Positions 1 through 10,357 of a stretch of DNA of 39,888 nucleotides are shown in pieces (the first letter of the stretch is position 1; every line of letters starts with the position of its first letter). The notes under the pieces were generated by a model. The model worked only from the letters and a program-made list of their open reading frames with translations. It was not told where the DNA came from and searched no databases. The position numbers and the translations under genes are program-made. Where the stretch lies: NCBI GenBank assembly GCA_963575745.1, contig CAUYUJ010003447.1, positions 207,040-246,927 on the forward strand, in the 5' to 3' direction. The stretch comes from Prorocentrum cordatum. Taxonomy: Eukaryota > Sar > Dinophyceae > Prorocentrales > Prorocentraceae.

Positions 1-89
1 TGCTTGATCCCGTGCGCGGCCCCAGAGGCGCCGACCCCCCTTTCCCGGGGGGTCAGTTCTCCGTCCCAGGTCCAGGGGGCGGCCAAGAA

Positions 90-206
90 CCCTGACCTTC
101 CAGAGAGCTTTTTTTTAGCACCGGAAGCCTAAAAACCTAAAAAACTAAACGAAACTGCCTAGAACCAAGTCGGGTGCCATTTTTTAGCCCTCCTGGAAGG
201 TCAGGG
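90..206. mobile_element. Small foldback element, CCCTGACCTTCCAG family, copy 1
   Basis: The element begins CCCTGACCTTCCAG and ends CTGGAAGGTCAGGG, its reverse complement. The inverted ends extend imperfectly into A/T runs next to them (about 30 bp). The interior is A-rich. Related ends occur at 1500-1834, near 6393 and at 15215-15449. No coding capacity is seen, so it is non-autonomous if mobile. Confidence 0.65.
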
Positions 207-372
207 AAGAGGGGTGAGGTCCAGGGGGGTGTGGGGATATCCTGGCGGGGGCCATGAGGTCTCTCCCCCGGTTTCAGGGCGCCTCTTCTTGTTTCAGTGC
301 GTCCTCGGCCCCCCTTCTGGCCGCACGCATGCCGCAGGCCATGTTCTGCGCCACCCCCTCTTGGACACCTTT
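206..372 (+). repeat. 185-bp interspersed repeat, diverged copy A
   Basis: This is similar to the closer pair at 6107-6291 and 12897-13081. It shares GGCGGGGGCCATGA, GGCGCCTCTTCTT and CCCCTCTTGGACACC in the same order and spacing. Stretch 373-540 shows nothing recognisable. Confidence 0.6.
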
Positions 373-540
373 TGTTGCCCCTGCCGGTCCCCTCCCTTCC
401 CCTCCCCCGTGTTCCCCCCTCCCGCTTGGGATAAAGCAGGCGAGCCGCTATGGAGTTGTTTTGTTTCGCTTCCACTGTAACTGCAGCCGATGTGCAGTCA
501 CAGCACGGCTGCTTCGGCTCCTCTTGGACACCTGAGGAGG

Positions 541-700
541 GGAAACGACACACAGACACAATGACTCGTCGGCTCCCAGACAATGTGGGCAACTATGGGA
601 AGTGCAGGGGGGGGGGAAGACAGAGACCCAGACAATATGGGAGAATATGGGGAATCTTTGTATCTGTGTGCATTGATTTGTGTGTGTCCTGGGGCCCCCC
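541..700 (+). repeat. 155-bp ATATGGG repeat, copy 1 of 6
   Basis: The repeat opens with a cacaca-rich segment, then a TCGTCG box, then two rounds of GACAATATGGG-like sequence around a G run. It closes with a GTGTG/TTTG segment and TGTGTCCTGGGGCCCC. Other copies are at 803, 16541, 29011, 35089 and 38645, all in the same orientation. This copy is among the more diverged. Confidence 0.75.
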
Positions 701-802
701 CAAGCCCCCCCTCTTGGACGCCCCGGCGTGCCCCGTCCCCGCTCCATGCTTGCTGGCCCCCGGGCCCGACGACGGGCCCCAGCGGCCGAGATCGAGGACG
801 CA

Positions 803-947
803 GGAGAGAAAAAACACACAATTCATCGTCGATTCCCCAGAAAATATGGGAAAAGATGGGAAGTGGGGGGGAAGACAACAACCCAGAAAATATAGGAAAA
901 TGTGGGGGATATGTTTATTTGTGTGTGTGTATTTATTTGTGTGCCCC
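803..947 (+). repeat. 155-bp ATATGGG repeat, copy 2 of 6
   Basis: It has the same module order as copy 1: AAAAAACACACA, TTCATCGTCGATTCCCCAG, AAAATATGGGAAAAGATGGG, a G run, a second ATATAGG unit, then TTTATTTGTGTG twice. The final CCTGGGG box is reduced to GCCCCA. It lies about 100 bp downstream of copy 1 as a loose tandem. Confidence 0.8.
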
Positions 948-1084
948 ACCTTCGATAACGCAGCGACGTCGGTTCTCTGGACGGTTGGCTCGTGCCGTGT
1001 CGACCGGCGGCGACCCCGCCGCCACCGCTCCACGTTGAGCACCACCGGCCACCCAGGATCGATCGAGGTGGAAGGATCTGACGT

Positions 1085-1262
1085 GTTCGTAAGCGTCGGA
1101 GGTGGATATAGGCCTCCTACCCTGCCACGTCGATTAAGGAATCGGCCGTTTTCGGTTCGCGAGAGGGCGGCCGTTATTTTCGCGTCGGTTTCGGTCCCAT
1201 CCCGTTTTCACTAAGGGGAGGTTTACTGAAGGGAGGTTTGTCCACCGCCGAAAACGGCCGAC
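1085..1262 (+). repeat. Paralogue of 15895-16276, lacking the MITE (empty site)
   Basis: This segment shares GGTTCGCGAGAGGGCG, CACTAAGGGGAGGTTT and TGTCCACCGCCGAA with 16102-16276 in the same order. Around 1113-1124 it reads CCTCCTACCCTG, exactly where the other copy holds a 183-bp inverted-repeat element flanked by TA. It is therefore the pre-insertion state. The stretch 1263-1499 is GC-rich with no supportable gene. Confidence 0.75.
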
Positions 1263-1499
1263 CGTTCAAGGTTGAGAGATCCCCGTGGTGTCAGGAACCA
1301 ACGCAGGGGTCGGTACGACACGAACCTGCCGCAGGGGGGTGCGCGGAGGTGCCGGGCGCTGTCCTCGCAGCTGCGGGAGTGGGTCGCGGCGGGCTACGTG
1401 CGGCGGTCCCGGGAGGCGGACGAGGCGGCGGGCGCGGGGGCCCAAGGCGCCCCGCTGAGGGAGCGGCTCTGGCTCCCACTGTCGTCGTAGAGTGCGCCA

Positions 1500-1834
1500 G
1501 GCCCTGACCTTCCAGAGTGCTAAAGAACAGCGTTCCAACCTTGATGTCATGATTGTTATCCCCTGGCAATGACCGGCGTGACCGAGGGGGGGGAGGCGGC
1601 CGGTAATGCCACGATTCGTGACGGCGCAGTCCGGAAATGTGCAGGCATGGCTAAGATCAGTCCCAGACGGCGCCGTCGCGAATCGTGACGTGGCCAGGGG
1701 TGGGGGAGGGGGGGGAGGGGGGGACGGTAATGAACGTTGTTGCGAATGTTTCAGCATGGTGTTGATCTTTCAAGCTTCGACTGGAATTTAGTTGCAGAGG
1801 TACTGGTGCTTCTCAGCCCTCCTGAAGGTCAGGA
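1500..1834. mobile_element. Foldback element, CCCTGACCTTCCAG family, copy 2
   Basis: The left end CCCTGACCTTCCAGAGTGCTAA is mirrored at the right by AGCCCTCCTGAAGGTCAGG. Inside, a second inverted pair (CCACGATTCGTGACGGCGC near 1609 and GCGCCGTCGCGAATCGTGACG near 1671) forms a nested hairpin. A G-rich run at about 1690-1722 could form a quadruplex. No coding sequence is supported. The stretch 1835-2017 shows nothing recognisable. Confidence 0.6.
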
Positions 1835-2017
1835 GAGGATGGAAGGGGCAACACAACATGTATAAGCATAGGTTCTCGCAGGTGCGCGCGGATCTCTCGG
1901 ATCTGCGCTGGGCCCCCCTGGCGGTGCTCCGCGCGGCGAGCAAGGAGGTCCCTGCGCGACCATAATAATCTCTCGGACCTCGGGTAAGCGTTGGTTCTAT
2001 TCAGACTTGTTTACTTT

Positions 2018-2087
2018 AGGAGGAGGAAAGAGGAGGAGAGGGAGGAGGAGGAGGAGGAGGGAGGAGGTGGAGGAGGAGGAGGAGGAA
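2018..2087 (+). repeat. GGA microsatellite
   Basis: Interrupted GGA/GAG repeats, purine-rich on the plus strand. The 200 bases between this tract and the gap show no supportable gene. Confidence 0.95.
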
Positions 2088-2288
2088 CACGTCGGCTAGA
2101 TTGCATATCGTGCCGTCGAGCCTCGAGAGGGGAAGGGCGGGGGCGCGTCGCCAGGATCGGCTTCGCCTCGGAGTCCTGGTCGGAGAGCGCTCCAGAGGAG
2201 GTCGGAGCCGTGGCTGTCTTGAGCAGTGTCGGCCAGACCGGCGCCAGGACAGTGGATGAGGGCGTCGGAGGATGAGCCAGGCAGAAGC

Positions 2289-2388
2289 NNNNNNNNNNNN
2301 NNNNNNNNNNNNNNNNNNNNNNNNNNNNNNNNNNNNNNNNNNNNNNNNNNNNNNNNNNNNNNNNNNNNNNNNNNNNNNNNNNNNNNNN
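2289..2388. other. Assembly gap of exactly 100 N
   Basis: One hundred undetermined bases lie between unique-looking sequence and a GGA microsatellite. The round length suggests a scaffold placeholder of unknown true size. Frames crossing it are meaningless. Confidence 0.99.
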
Positions 2389-2415
2389 GAGCTGGACGGC
2401 GACGACGAGACGCAG

Positions 2416-2480
2416 CAGGAGGAGGAGGAGGAGGAGGAGGAGGAGGAGGTCGAGGAGGTCGAGGAGGAGGAAGAGGAGGT
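2416..2480 (+). repeat. GGA microsatellite after the gap
   Basis: GGA repeats interrupted by GTC triplets. They lie just right of the assembly gap, and such tracts are a common reason for gaps. Confidence 0.95.
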
Positions 2481-2649
2481 CGACGACAACATGCATGACA
2501 TTCGGAAAGTCTGTGGTGTTTGTCGCAGGGCTACTTGGAGGACTCTTGAAGGCTTCGGCGGGGACATCTTGGAAGTATTTGAGATCTCGTTGTGGATTAT
2601 TGGAGCTCTCTTCGGGCTTCTTGGCGGCCTCTTCGGGGCATGTTACAAT

Positions 2650-3050
2650 GTTGAGGGAGGAGGAGGAGGCTTATCCTGCCTGAGAGATGGATGAGGATGA
2701 GGAGGAGAAGGAAGAGGAGGAGGGGTAGGAGAATGAGAGAGAGGAGGGATAAAGAGGAAGAGGAGGAGGAGGAAAATTTGGAGGATGAACAGAAGGACGA
2801 GGAATAGGAAGAAGAGGGAGGTCAGGAGGAGGAGGATAATGAAGAAGAAGAGGAGGACGGGAACACATGAGGAGGAAAAGGAGAAGATGGACAATGAGGA
2901 GCAGGGAGAGGAGGAGTGGAAGGCGGAGGAAGAGGGAGGAGGAGGAGGAGGAAGATGAGGAGGAGGAGTAGAAGGAGCAGGAGGAGGGAGTGGAGGGGGA
3001 CAGATGAGCAGGAGGAGGAGGAGGAGGGATGGGAGGAGGAGGGGAGGAGC
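2650..3050 (+). repeat. Degenerate GGA/GAA purine tract
   Basis: About 400 bp of almost pure A and G on the plus strand with weak 3-bp periodicity, an old eroded GGA microsatellite. The flanking 2500-2640 and 3050-3190 contain CTTCTTGG and ATCTTGGG words like those of the array at 7.4-10.1 kb. Confidence 0.85.
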
Positions 3051-3190
3051 CTCTTGGAGCCTTGGTGGGGGTGTTCTTGGAGAGCTCCTGGGACGTCTAG
3101 GAGGCTTCTTGGATAGTCCTGGGGCCATCTTGGGCCGATCTTTGAGCGACACGGGGCTCTTGTGGGCAATTTTGGGAGCCATCTTCGGCA

Positions 3191-3929
3191 TTCTGAGTTC
3201 CTGTTGGGGCTGTTCGATATGTCGGGGCCGCCCTGAGGGACAACGAATTTGGGTGGTCCCCCGGGGACCCTTCCCGGGACCCCCCCCCCGCGGGGAAGGG
3301 ATCAGAGGGAAGGGGGCTTCCCTTTGACTCTAGTACGACGTTGTACAATTTCGCCTTGGATGGCACGCTTGAGGAGGGCCCAGAGAATGAGACGGGGGAC
3401 GACGGATACGGCGAAGAGATGACTGTGACGCCGAAGACGACGAGGAGACGACGGAGAAGCCACTCGCACACGCGGACAGGGTCGGCGGATTTCCATGGTG
3501 CCATGCTGGCCCTAGAAGGCCAAGACTCGTCAATCTGGCTCGGGTCGCCATAATCTTGGCCCAATGTTTCTTGAATCCACGTTAATCACGATAACATTTC
3601 TCTGCTTTGCCTTCATCACCGTCAATCGTTATGACACATGTGTTGTTGCTTGACTGTTCCCGGCCAGATTTGCACGTCCCAGTGGGAATCCCGCTCTAGG
3701 ATATCGCGTCAAGGTTACCACGCTGGAAGTATTGAAAGGTACTACACACTACCGCGAGCAGGTCATCTTCAGATAGCGATTCCCTTGACGCGGGAGATGG
3801 CAGCTATACGCCAACACCAACCTTGCCCATTCCCAGTATGATGCGTTTGGATGTTCGGGTGTCTTCAGAGGGTTTTGAAGGTTGTTGGAGGCCTTCGGAG
3901 GTATCCGAATACTCCTGGAGGTTTTCGAA
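3191..3929. other. Stretch without recognisable gene or repeat
   Basis: Mixed-composition sequence with short open frames on both strands, none with a recognisable domain. A C/G-run-rich segment lies at 3255-3300. Nothing else is seen. Confidence 0.6.
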
Positions 3930-4237
3930 GGAGGGGAGGAGGAGGGAGGAGGAGGGAGGAGGGGAAGGGCAAAACGAGGAGGAGGAGGAGGAGGAGGAGG
4001 AGGAGGAGGACAAGGAGGGAACATGAAGATGAGCATGGAAGAGGAGGGACGAGGAGGAGGAGGAGGAGGAGGAGGAAGAGCAGGCGGAGCAGGAGGAGGA
4101 GAAGACATGTTGGAGGATTGGGATGACGAGGACGTGGAGGAGGAGGGGGAAGGAGGCTGGGGAAGAGGAGGAGGAGGAGGAGGAGGAGGAAGGAGGCTGG
4201 GGAAGAGGAGGAGGAGGAGGAGGAGGAAGAGAGAGGG

Positions 4238-4238
<1 letters not shown>
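3930..4238 (+). repeat. GGA microsatellite block
   Basis: Interrupted GGA repeats, with a short duplication of GAGGCTGGGGAAGAGGAGG near 4150 and 4190. It joins directly to the GAT array. Confidence 0.95.
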
Positions 4239-4282
<44 letters not shown>

Positions 4283-4429
4283 GGATGAGGATGAGGATGA
4301 GGATGATGATGAGGATGATGATGATGATGGATGATGATGGTTGGTGGTGGTGGTGGTGGTGTGGTGTGATGATGATGATGATGATGTGATGATGCTGATG
4401 ATGGATGATGATGATGATGATGTGATGAT

Positions 4430-4475
<46 letters not shown>

Positions 4476-4489
4476 GATGCTGATGATGG

Positions 4490-4538
<49 letters not shown>

Positions 4539-4562
4539 CGAGACGGACGACGACGACGACGA

Positions 4563-4638
<76 letters not shown>
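4239..4638 (+). repeat. GAT microsatellite, about 400 bp
   Basis: GAT/ATG repeats with scattered GAG, GGT, GCT and GAC variants. All three plus-strand frames stay open for long runs (poly-Asp, poly-Met), which creates spurious proteins. Confidence 0.97.
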
Positions 4639-4639
<1 letters not shown>

Positions 4640-4735
4640 GGAGGAGGAGGAGGAGGAGGAGGAGGAGGAGGAGGAGGGGGATGAGGAGCAGGAGGAGGAG
4701 GGGGAGAGGGAGGAGGATCAAGAGAGAGGGTAAGG
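4639..4735 (+). repeat. GGA microsatellite joined to the GAT array
   Basis: The array changes from GAT to GAG units at about 4639 without a spacer, then decays into purine-rich sequence. Confidence 0.95.
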
Positions 4736-4897
4736 GAGGCAGACGGAATAGTTGGGAAGGCATGAGGTAGGAAAGGCGAGGGAGGAGCGAGAAGGAGGGA
4801 GGGACAACGGAAGGAAGGAGAAGGGGCCCGTGGGGAGTAGGGTCATGGCGTAAGGCGAGGGAGGATAGAGTTTTCCACCAATTAGGGCTTCGTTGGA

Positions 4898-4913
4898 GGG
4901 GGGGGGGGGGGGG
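4898..4913 (+). repeat. G16 homopolymer
   Basis: Sixteen consecutive G. It is a likely site of sequencing length error. Confidence 0.95.
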
Positions 4914-4995
4914 CGCCGCCTGGGGCGCCTCGGCACGGCCTCTGGTTTCTCTGGCTTCTGTCTGGGGTCCGCTGCCGAGGTCTCTTGGCTGGGCT

Positions 4996-5116
4996 GGGGA
5001 GGGGGAGGAGGAGGAGGGGGAGGGGGAGGGGGAGGGGAGGGGGAGGGGGAGGAGGGGAGGAGGAGGAGGAGGAGGAGGAGGAGGAGGGGAGGAGGAGGAG
5101 GAGGAGGAGGAGGAGG
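4996..5116 (+). repeat. GGA/GGGGGA microsatellite
   Basis: GGA units mixed with GGGGGA units, purine-rich on the plus strand. Confidence 0.95.
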
Positions 5117-6106
5117 CTTGGGGGGCCTCCTGTTGGGCAATGCTCTCCGCGTCGGGCCCGCTCGAGATCTCTCGGGGGTCGTTCGGTGGGGCGCTTTTGT
5201 GCATTCTATCTCACCTCAGCAGTGCCCCCCCTTGCCTGCATCTCCTCCTGTGTCCTCGCCCCAGCCTGTTATCTTGACGTCCTCTCGCCGTGGAACAGAC
5301 ACGACGAAAGGTCGTTGCCAGTTCTCGCCCTCTGGGTGGCCCTAATTCGGAAACCAGAGCTGTGGTGTATACCTGGTTCCCCATAATTTTCCAGGGGGGA
5401 CAACAAAACTGTATACACCAGGATCCCGTATACACCAGGATCCGCTTCCTTGTGCGTATTCCAGTGCGGGGCCGCAAACAGAGTCGGTGTATAGAGTTCG
5501 TTTCCCTACTCATCGGGTCAATCAACGATTCGGGAAGAAAGGAGACCCGTCTCTGGGATGGGGTGGAGACGTCTGCAGAGCCGCGCGTGAGCAAGATACA
5601 CCGCCGGATCGACGTCTGGGCAGGCGAGAACCGGATTCACGATCAGCTTCGTGGCCTGCGTCGTGGCCGTGTAAGCCTTCTCTTCCGCATTCGAGATTCA
5701 GCGCGCGGTTCCTGCGTGTTCAGCGCGTGAACCCAGCCGCGTGTGTGTTCCAGCCTGCAGGGTCGCGAGCGACCTTCTCGCCCGGGTCCCCAGTCCCCGA
5801 GTAGCCCCAGAAATCAGGCCGCCCAGGACAGGAGGGGCTCTTAGGGGCCCCCCCGTCGCGTATCGCCGAGCTTGGCCCCCAACTCTTCCAGCTCGAAAGT
5901 CCCACAGAAGGTCGGGGGTTGGGGTCGCCATGCCCCCCGTGGGAGAAGGCCCCCCCGCGGCGGATCCGGCGGCCGAATCGCCTCCTTCCCCCCCCCGCCC
6001 CCAGGCAACGCGAGGATCTCCGCCCGCGTCCCGGGGCAGACCCACGCGTGGGAGGCCATGATGTCAGAGGCGCCGGGGCACCCCGTCCTTCCAGAATTCG
6101 GGGGCG
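5117..6106. other. Gene-free stretch with a small GTATACACC palindromic repeat
   Basis: No supportable gene. At 5365-5374 TGGTGTATAC is the reverse complement of GTATACACCA at about 5413. That word is repeated in GTATACACCAGGATCC about 17 bp later, giving a small hairpin plus tandem duplication. The rest is GC-rich with several short, domain-free open frames. Confidence 0.55.
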
Positions 6107-6291
6107 GAAAAGAGGGGGGTGATGACTAGGGGGGGGTGGATTTCATGGCGGGGGCTATGATATTTCCCCAGATTTCATGGCGCCTCTTCTTATTTCGTTA
6201 CGTCCCTGGCCCCCCCGCTGGGTCGCGCACATGCCGCCGGTTATGATTTGCACCCCCCCCTCTTGGACACCCCCCTCATGGCCGCTCCCGA
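6107..6291 (+). repeat. 185-bp interspersed repeat, copy B
   Basis: It runs from GGAAAAGAGGGGGGTGATGA to GGCCGCTCCCGA. The copy at 12897-13081 has the same length and only scattered differences. A diverged copy is at 206-372. The function and element type are unknown, and no clear inverted ends or target duplication are seen. Confidence 0.85.
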
Positions 6292-6549
6292 AGAGTGCTA
6301 CGAAATGGCCCTCCAGACCTCTAGGCCGATTTGGGCAGCCTAGAACTTCGGCTGGGATTTGGATGGCGAGGTCCTATAGTGCTATTATCGATGCTCCCTG
6401 GAAGGTCAGGGTAGGGGGGGGGGCGGGGGGCGCTCGGGGAGGGGGCTCGCAGAAGCGGGCAGGAGAGGGTAGGGCCGAGAGTGGAGGGACGAGGGAGGGG
6501 AAGAAGGAAGCAGGTAGGGGTCCACATGCGACCCTACCCCTACCCCCCA

Positions 6550-6630
6550 CGATTTCTAAGGGGAGGGTGGGGTTCACTTTGCTCGGGAGCTCCCGAACGA
6601 AGTGAACCCCACCCTCCCCCTCAGAAATCG
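6550..6630. repeat. 81-bp near-perfect hairpin
   Basis: CGATTTCTAAGGGGAGGGTG on the left pairs with CACCCTCCCCCTCAGAAATCG on the right after a shared GTTCACTT stem and a GGGAGCTCCC centre. CACATGCGA and TCGCATGTG lie further out on the two sides. It could be a small foldback element or an extruding cruciform. Confidence 0.75.
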
Positions 6631-6640
6631 CATGTGGCCC

Positions 6641-7218
6641 CCTAGCAGGAGGGGAGGAGGGAGGATGGGGCCCAGGCCTTCCCTCCCTTCCCTCCGCCTC
6701 CCTTCTCCTCCCGGAGGGCTCCTCCCCTCCTGCAGCTCGCTCCCACGCGCCGGGCCCACGGTCTCACAGGAGCAGGAGGCTTTGGCACCATGGGTGCCGG
6801 ATGTCTTCGATCCAAGGGGTCGGCGTGCGGGCTCGCCCACTGCAGGCTGGCCTTCTCGCCGTACTGGGTTCGCTTGGAGGCTTGCGACGCGCGCGCGCGT
6901 CTGACGGGTTTGGATCGACCAGGGTCAGGAGATCCCCGCCCGACTCGACCCCTACATCCGAGGGTTCGTAGAGGGGGGCTATCCCAAGGTGGGATTAGGG
7001 AACGAACCCAGCGGGATGCCCACGGATCGCCGATGTGGAGACCTGATAGCCCGCCCCGTCAAGGACCCCGCGGTCTCGCTGTTCAGAGCCTTTCGCCGAC
7101 CTGTCCGCGAGGCTCCCCCTCGCTGAACCGGTCCCGCCGCGTGACCCTTCGTGGAGGGATCACAAATAGCACCAGGATCCCGATATCTGAACTTCCGTCG
7201 CGGTCTTCGGCGGCCGAG
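6641..7218. other. GC-rich stretch without recognisable features
   Basis: Open frames exist on both strands but show no domain, no repeat copy within the window and no convincing start context. Nothing further is seen. Confidence 0.5.
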
Positions 7219-7381
7219 GTAGGTAACGGAAAGAGCGAGGTACGAGTGATGACGTTGTGTTTGGGCGAAGCACTCAAGGGGGAGTGCAGAGGGGGGGATG
7301 GGGCGGAGGGATGGGACCTAATGGCCGCTCGGGACGTCTTGGAGGCCTCTTGGCCGCTTCTTGGGCCGTCTTGGGCGCTCA
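7219..7381 (+). repeat. About 160-bp direct duplication, copy 1
   Basis: GGAAAGAGCGAGGTACGAGT, then TGATGACGTTGTGTTTGGGC and GCGGAGGGATGGGACCT, recur at 8618-8772 in the same order. Both copies lead into the decamer array, so the duplication probably marks a higher-order unit of about 1.4 kb. Confidence 0.85.
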
Positions 7382-10125
7382 AGGGTCCAAGACGGCTCCA
7401 AGACGGTCCAACATGCCCAAGACGGCCCAAAGACGGCCCAAGAGGGTCCCAAGAGGCCGCCAAAACGGTCCAAGAGGGCCCCAAGACGGCCCAAGAGGCG
7501 CCCAAGACGGCCCAAGAGGGCCCCAAAACGGCCCCAAGAGGGGGACCACGAATCGAAAAGTTTAGCCTTTCGCCCCAAGAAGCCCCAAGCGGCCCGCAGG
7601 AGGCCAAAATCATTGATTTCTGATCGAAAAACGACATTTTTAGCGTAGGCAGCTTTTCCGCTTTCACCGCGTTGATGACGGCCCAGAGCCCAAGAGGCCC
7701 CCCAAACCGCCCCATGACGGCCCAAGAGGGTCCCAAGAGGCCGCCAAAACGGCCCAAGAGGGCCCCAATACGGTCCGAGAGGCGCCCAGCACGGCCCCAG
7801 AGGGCCCCAAAACGGCCCCAAGAGGGGGACCACGAACCGAAAAGTTTAGCCTTTCGCCCCGAGAAGCTTCCATGAGGCCCCAGGAGCCCCACAAGATATG
7901 CCCCCTAAGAGCCCCAAAAGAGGCCCTCAAACGGCTCACAAGTTCTTGACACCAAAGCCCAGCCAATGCTCAGGAACGGGCGGCAACGTAACAATCTCTG
8001 AACACCAAGGCCCCCAAGAGACCCCCAGAGGCTCCCAAGAGGTCCACAAGAGGTCCCAGGACGGCCCATCAGAGACTTCGACACTGGCTCCATCAGGCCC
8101 GCCCCAAGAAGTTCGCAGGAAGCCTCACGAGGCCCCCAAGAAGCCTGCAGAGGTCCCCAAGAGGCCCCCAAGAGGCCCCCAAGAGGCCCGAAGAGGTTCT
8201 TCAGAGACCCAAAAGAGCGACGATGATGATGGTAATGCTGGAGATGATCATGATGATGGTCATGCTGGTGATGAGCCTCGACGGGTTCATTCCCAAGTGG
8301 GTTCTGTCGAAGGGTGCTTTCACTTCCACAGGGGCGGGACTGACCAAACCTGGCCCTTGTAGCATTCCCGGGGACTGACCCAAGACGGCTCAAGACGGCT
8401 CTCAGATCGCTCCAAGAAGGCCCAAGAGGCGCCCAAGAGAGCCCCAAGACGGCCCAAGAGGGACTCAAGACGGCCCAAGAGAGCCCCAAGACGGCCCCAG
8501 AGGGGCCCCAGACGGTCCAAGAGAGCTCCGAGAGGTCCTCCAAGAGCGAAGGGTGCCATGAGCCATCTCGGGCAGGTTGCTGCAGCGCTCTTTCCGTTTC
8601 CGCGCCGGCCCAGGTTATGGAAAGAGCGAGGTACGAGTGATGACGTTGTGTTTGGGCGAAGCCCTCTAGGGAGGGGTCCAGGGGAGGGGGGGGGGCGGAG
8701 GGATGGGACCTGATGGCCGCTCGGGGCGTCTTGGAGGCTTCTTGGGCTCTTCTTGGGCCGTCTTGGGCGCTCAAGACGGTCCAAGAGGGGTCCAAGATGG
8801 CACACGATACCTCCAAGACGGCCCAAGAGCGCTCCAAGAGAGCCCAAGACCGCCCAAGACGGCCCAAGAGGCCTCCAAGACGCCCCAAGAGGCGGCCAAG
8901 GGCCTTCAGGGTCCCAAGAGGCCAACATCATTGATTTTCCTTGGGAAAACATGCATTTTGAGTATACACGACTTTTCGGCCTCCACGGCGACGACGACGG
9001 CCCAAGAGGCCCCCCAAACCGCCCCAGGACGGCCCAAGAGGCTCCCAAGATGCCCCCAAAACGGCCTTTCGCCCCAAGAAGCTCCCATGAGGCCCCAAGA
9101 GCCCTCCACGAGGCCCCCAGCCCCCCAAGAGGCCACAGGAGGCCACACTCATTGATTTCTTATCGGAAATCCGGCATTTTTAGCATCTACGGCTTTTCGG
9201 CTTCACGGCGTTGACGACGGCCCTAAGAGGCCCCCCAAAACCGCCCCAGGACGGCCCAAGAGGCCCCCAAAACGGCCCGAGCGGGCCCCAAGACGGCCCA
9301 AGAGGCGCCCAAGACGGCCAAGAGGGCCCCAAGACGGCCCCAAGAGGGGGACCACGAACCGAACAGTTTAGCCTTTCACCCCAAGAAGCTCCCATGAGGC
9401 CCCAAGAGCCCCCCACGGAGCCCCCAGCCCCCCAAGAGGCCACAGGAGGCCACACTCATTGATTTCTCATCAGAAATCATGCGTTTGTAGCATCTACGGC
9501 TTTTCGGCTTTCACGGCGTTGACGACGGCCCAAGAGGCCCCCCAAACCGCCCCAAGACGGCCCAAGAGGCTCCCAAGATGCCCCCAAAACGGCCCAAGAG
9601 GGCCCCAAGACGGCCCAAGGGGCGCCCAAGACGGCCCCAAGAGGGGGACCACGAACCGAAAAGTTTAGTTTTTCGCCCCAACACGCTCCCAGGATGCCCC
9701 AAGAGCACCCCAAGAAGCCCCAAGAGGCCCCCAAGAGGCATCCCAAGAGGCCACCAGGAGGCCAAACTCATTGATTTTCCTTGGGGAAATCATGCATTTT
9801 GAGCATACACGGCTTTTCGGCTTTCACGGCGTTGCAGACGTTCCAAGAGGCCCCCAAGAGCGCCACAAGATGGAGTGGCTCCCAAGAGGCTTTTAAAATT
9901 GACCAAAAGGCCCCAAGGCGGCCCAAGAGGCTCCCAAGACGGCCCAAGAGGGCCCCAAGACGGCCCCAAGAGGGGGACCACGAACCGAAAAGTCTAGCCC
10001 TTCGCCCCAAGAAGCTCCCAGGAGGCCCCAAGAACCCTCCAAGAAGCCCCAAGAGGCCCCTAAAAGGGCTCCCAAAGGGCCCCAATAGGACTCCCAAGAA
10101 GCCCCGGGACGCCACATTACCCTGG
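7382..10125 (+). repeat. Degenerate array with 10-11 bp period and a higher-order block
   Basis: About 2.7 kb is built of units like CCCAAGACGG, CCCAAGAGGG and CCCCAAAACGG, period 10-11 bp. Two longer blocks recur inside it. One is GGACCACGAACCGAAAAGTT plus TTTCGCCCCAAGAAGC (at about 7543, 7827, 9350, 9646 and 9975). The other is a 65-bp block with CATTGATTT and GGCTTTTCGGCTTTCACGG (at 7611, 8929, 9150, 9459 and 9769). The last intervals are about 310 bp. Long minus-strand frames (GPSWAVLG-like peptides) are repeat translations. No gene is supported. Stretch 10126-10357 shows nothing. Confidence 0.9.
8618..8772 (+). repeat. About 160-bp direct duplication, copy 2
   Basis: It corresponds to 7219-7381 with small indels in a G-rich middle section, and like copy 1 continues into CTTGGGCCGTCTTGGGCGC. 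Confidence 0.85.
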
Positions 10126-10357
10126 CGACGTACCCAACCCCTGCGCAATGCGGGGCAGGAGTACCTTGGGAGACTTCACGAGAAGGCGGCGACGTGGCAT
10201 GGACGCATATACTTCTGCGAGCGGCATTCGGGAGGTTCGCAGGTCCGGGAAAACGTTGAGCAACTAAGTGAATTCCTGAGTCACTAAGGAAGACGCAGGG
10301 TCCAAAAGGAGACGGTGGGCAAGGGGCTTGAAACGACGGCGGGGCAGCAACAACATG

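Noticed and set aside
2011-2694. Frames spanning the N gap
   Set aside because: The gap length is arbitrary, so the reading frame across it is meaningless.
4341-4770. Poly-Asp and poly-Met proteins from the GAT and GGA arrays (also 32650-33240)
   Set aside because: Pure microsatellite translation in several frames, no flanking conserved sequence.
7083-9048. Long minus-strand frames with GPSWAVLG-like peptides, resembling repeat proteins
   Set aside because: They are translations of the 10-11 bp array in several frames. Frame changes between units show no protein-level selection.
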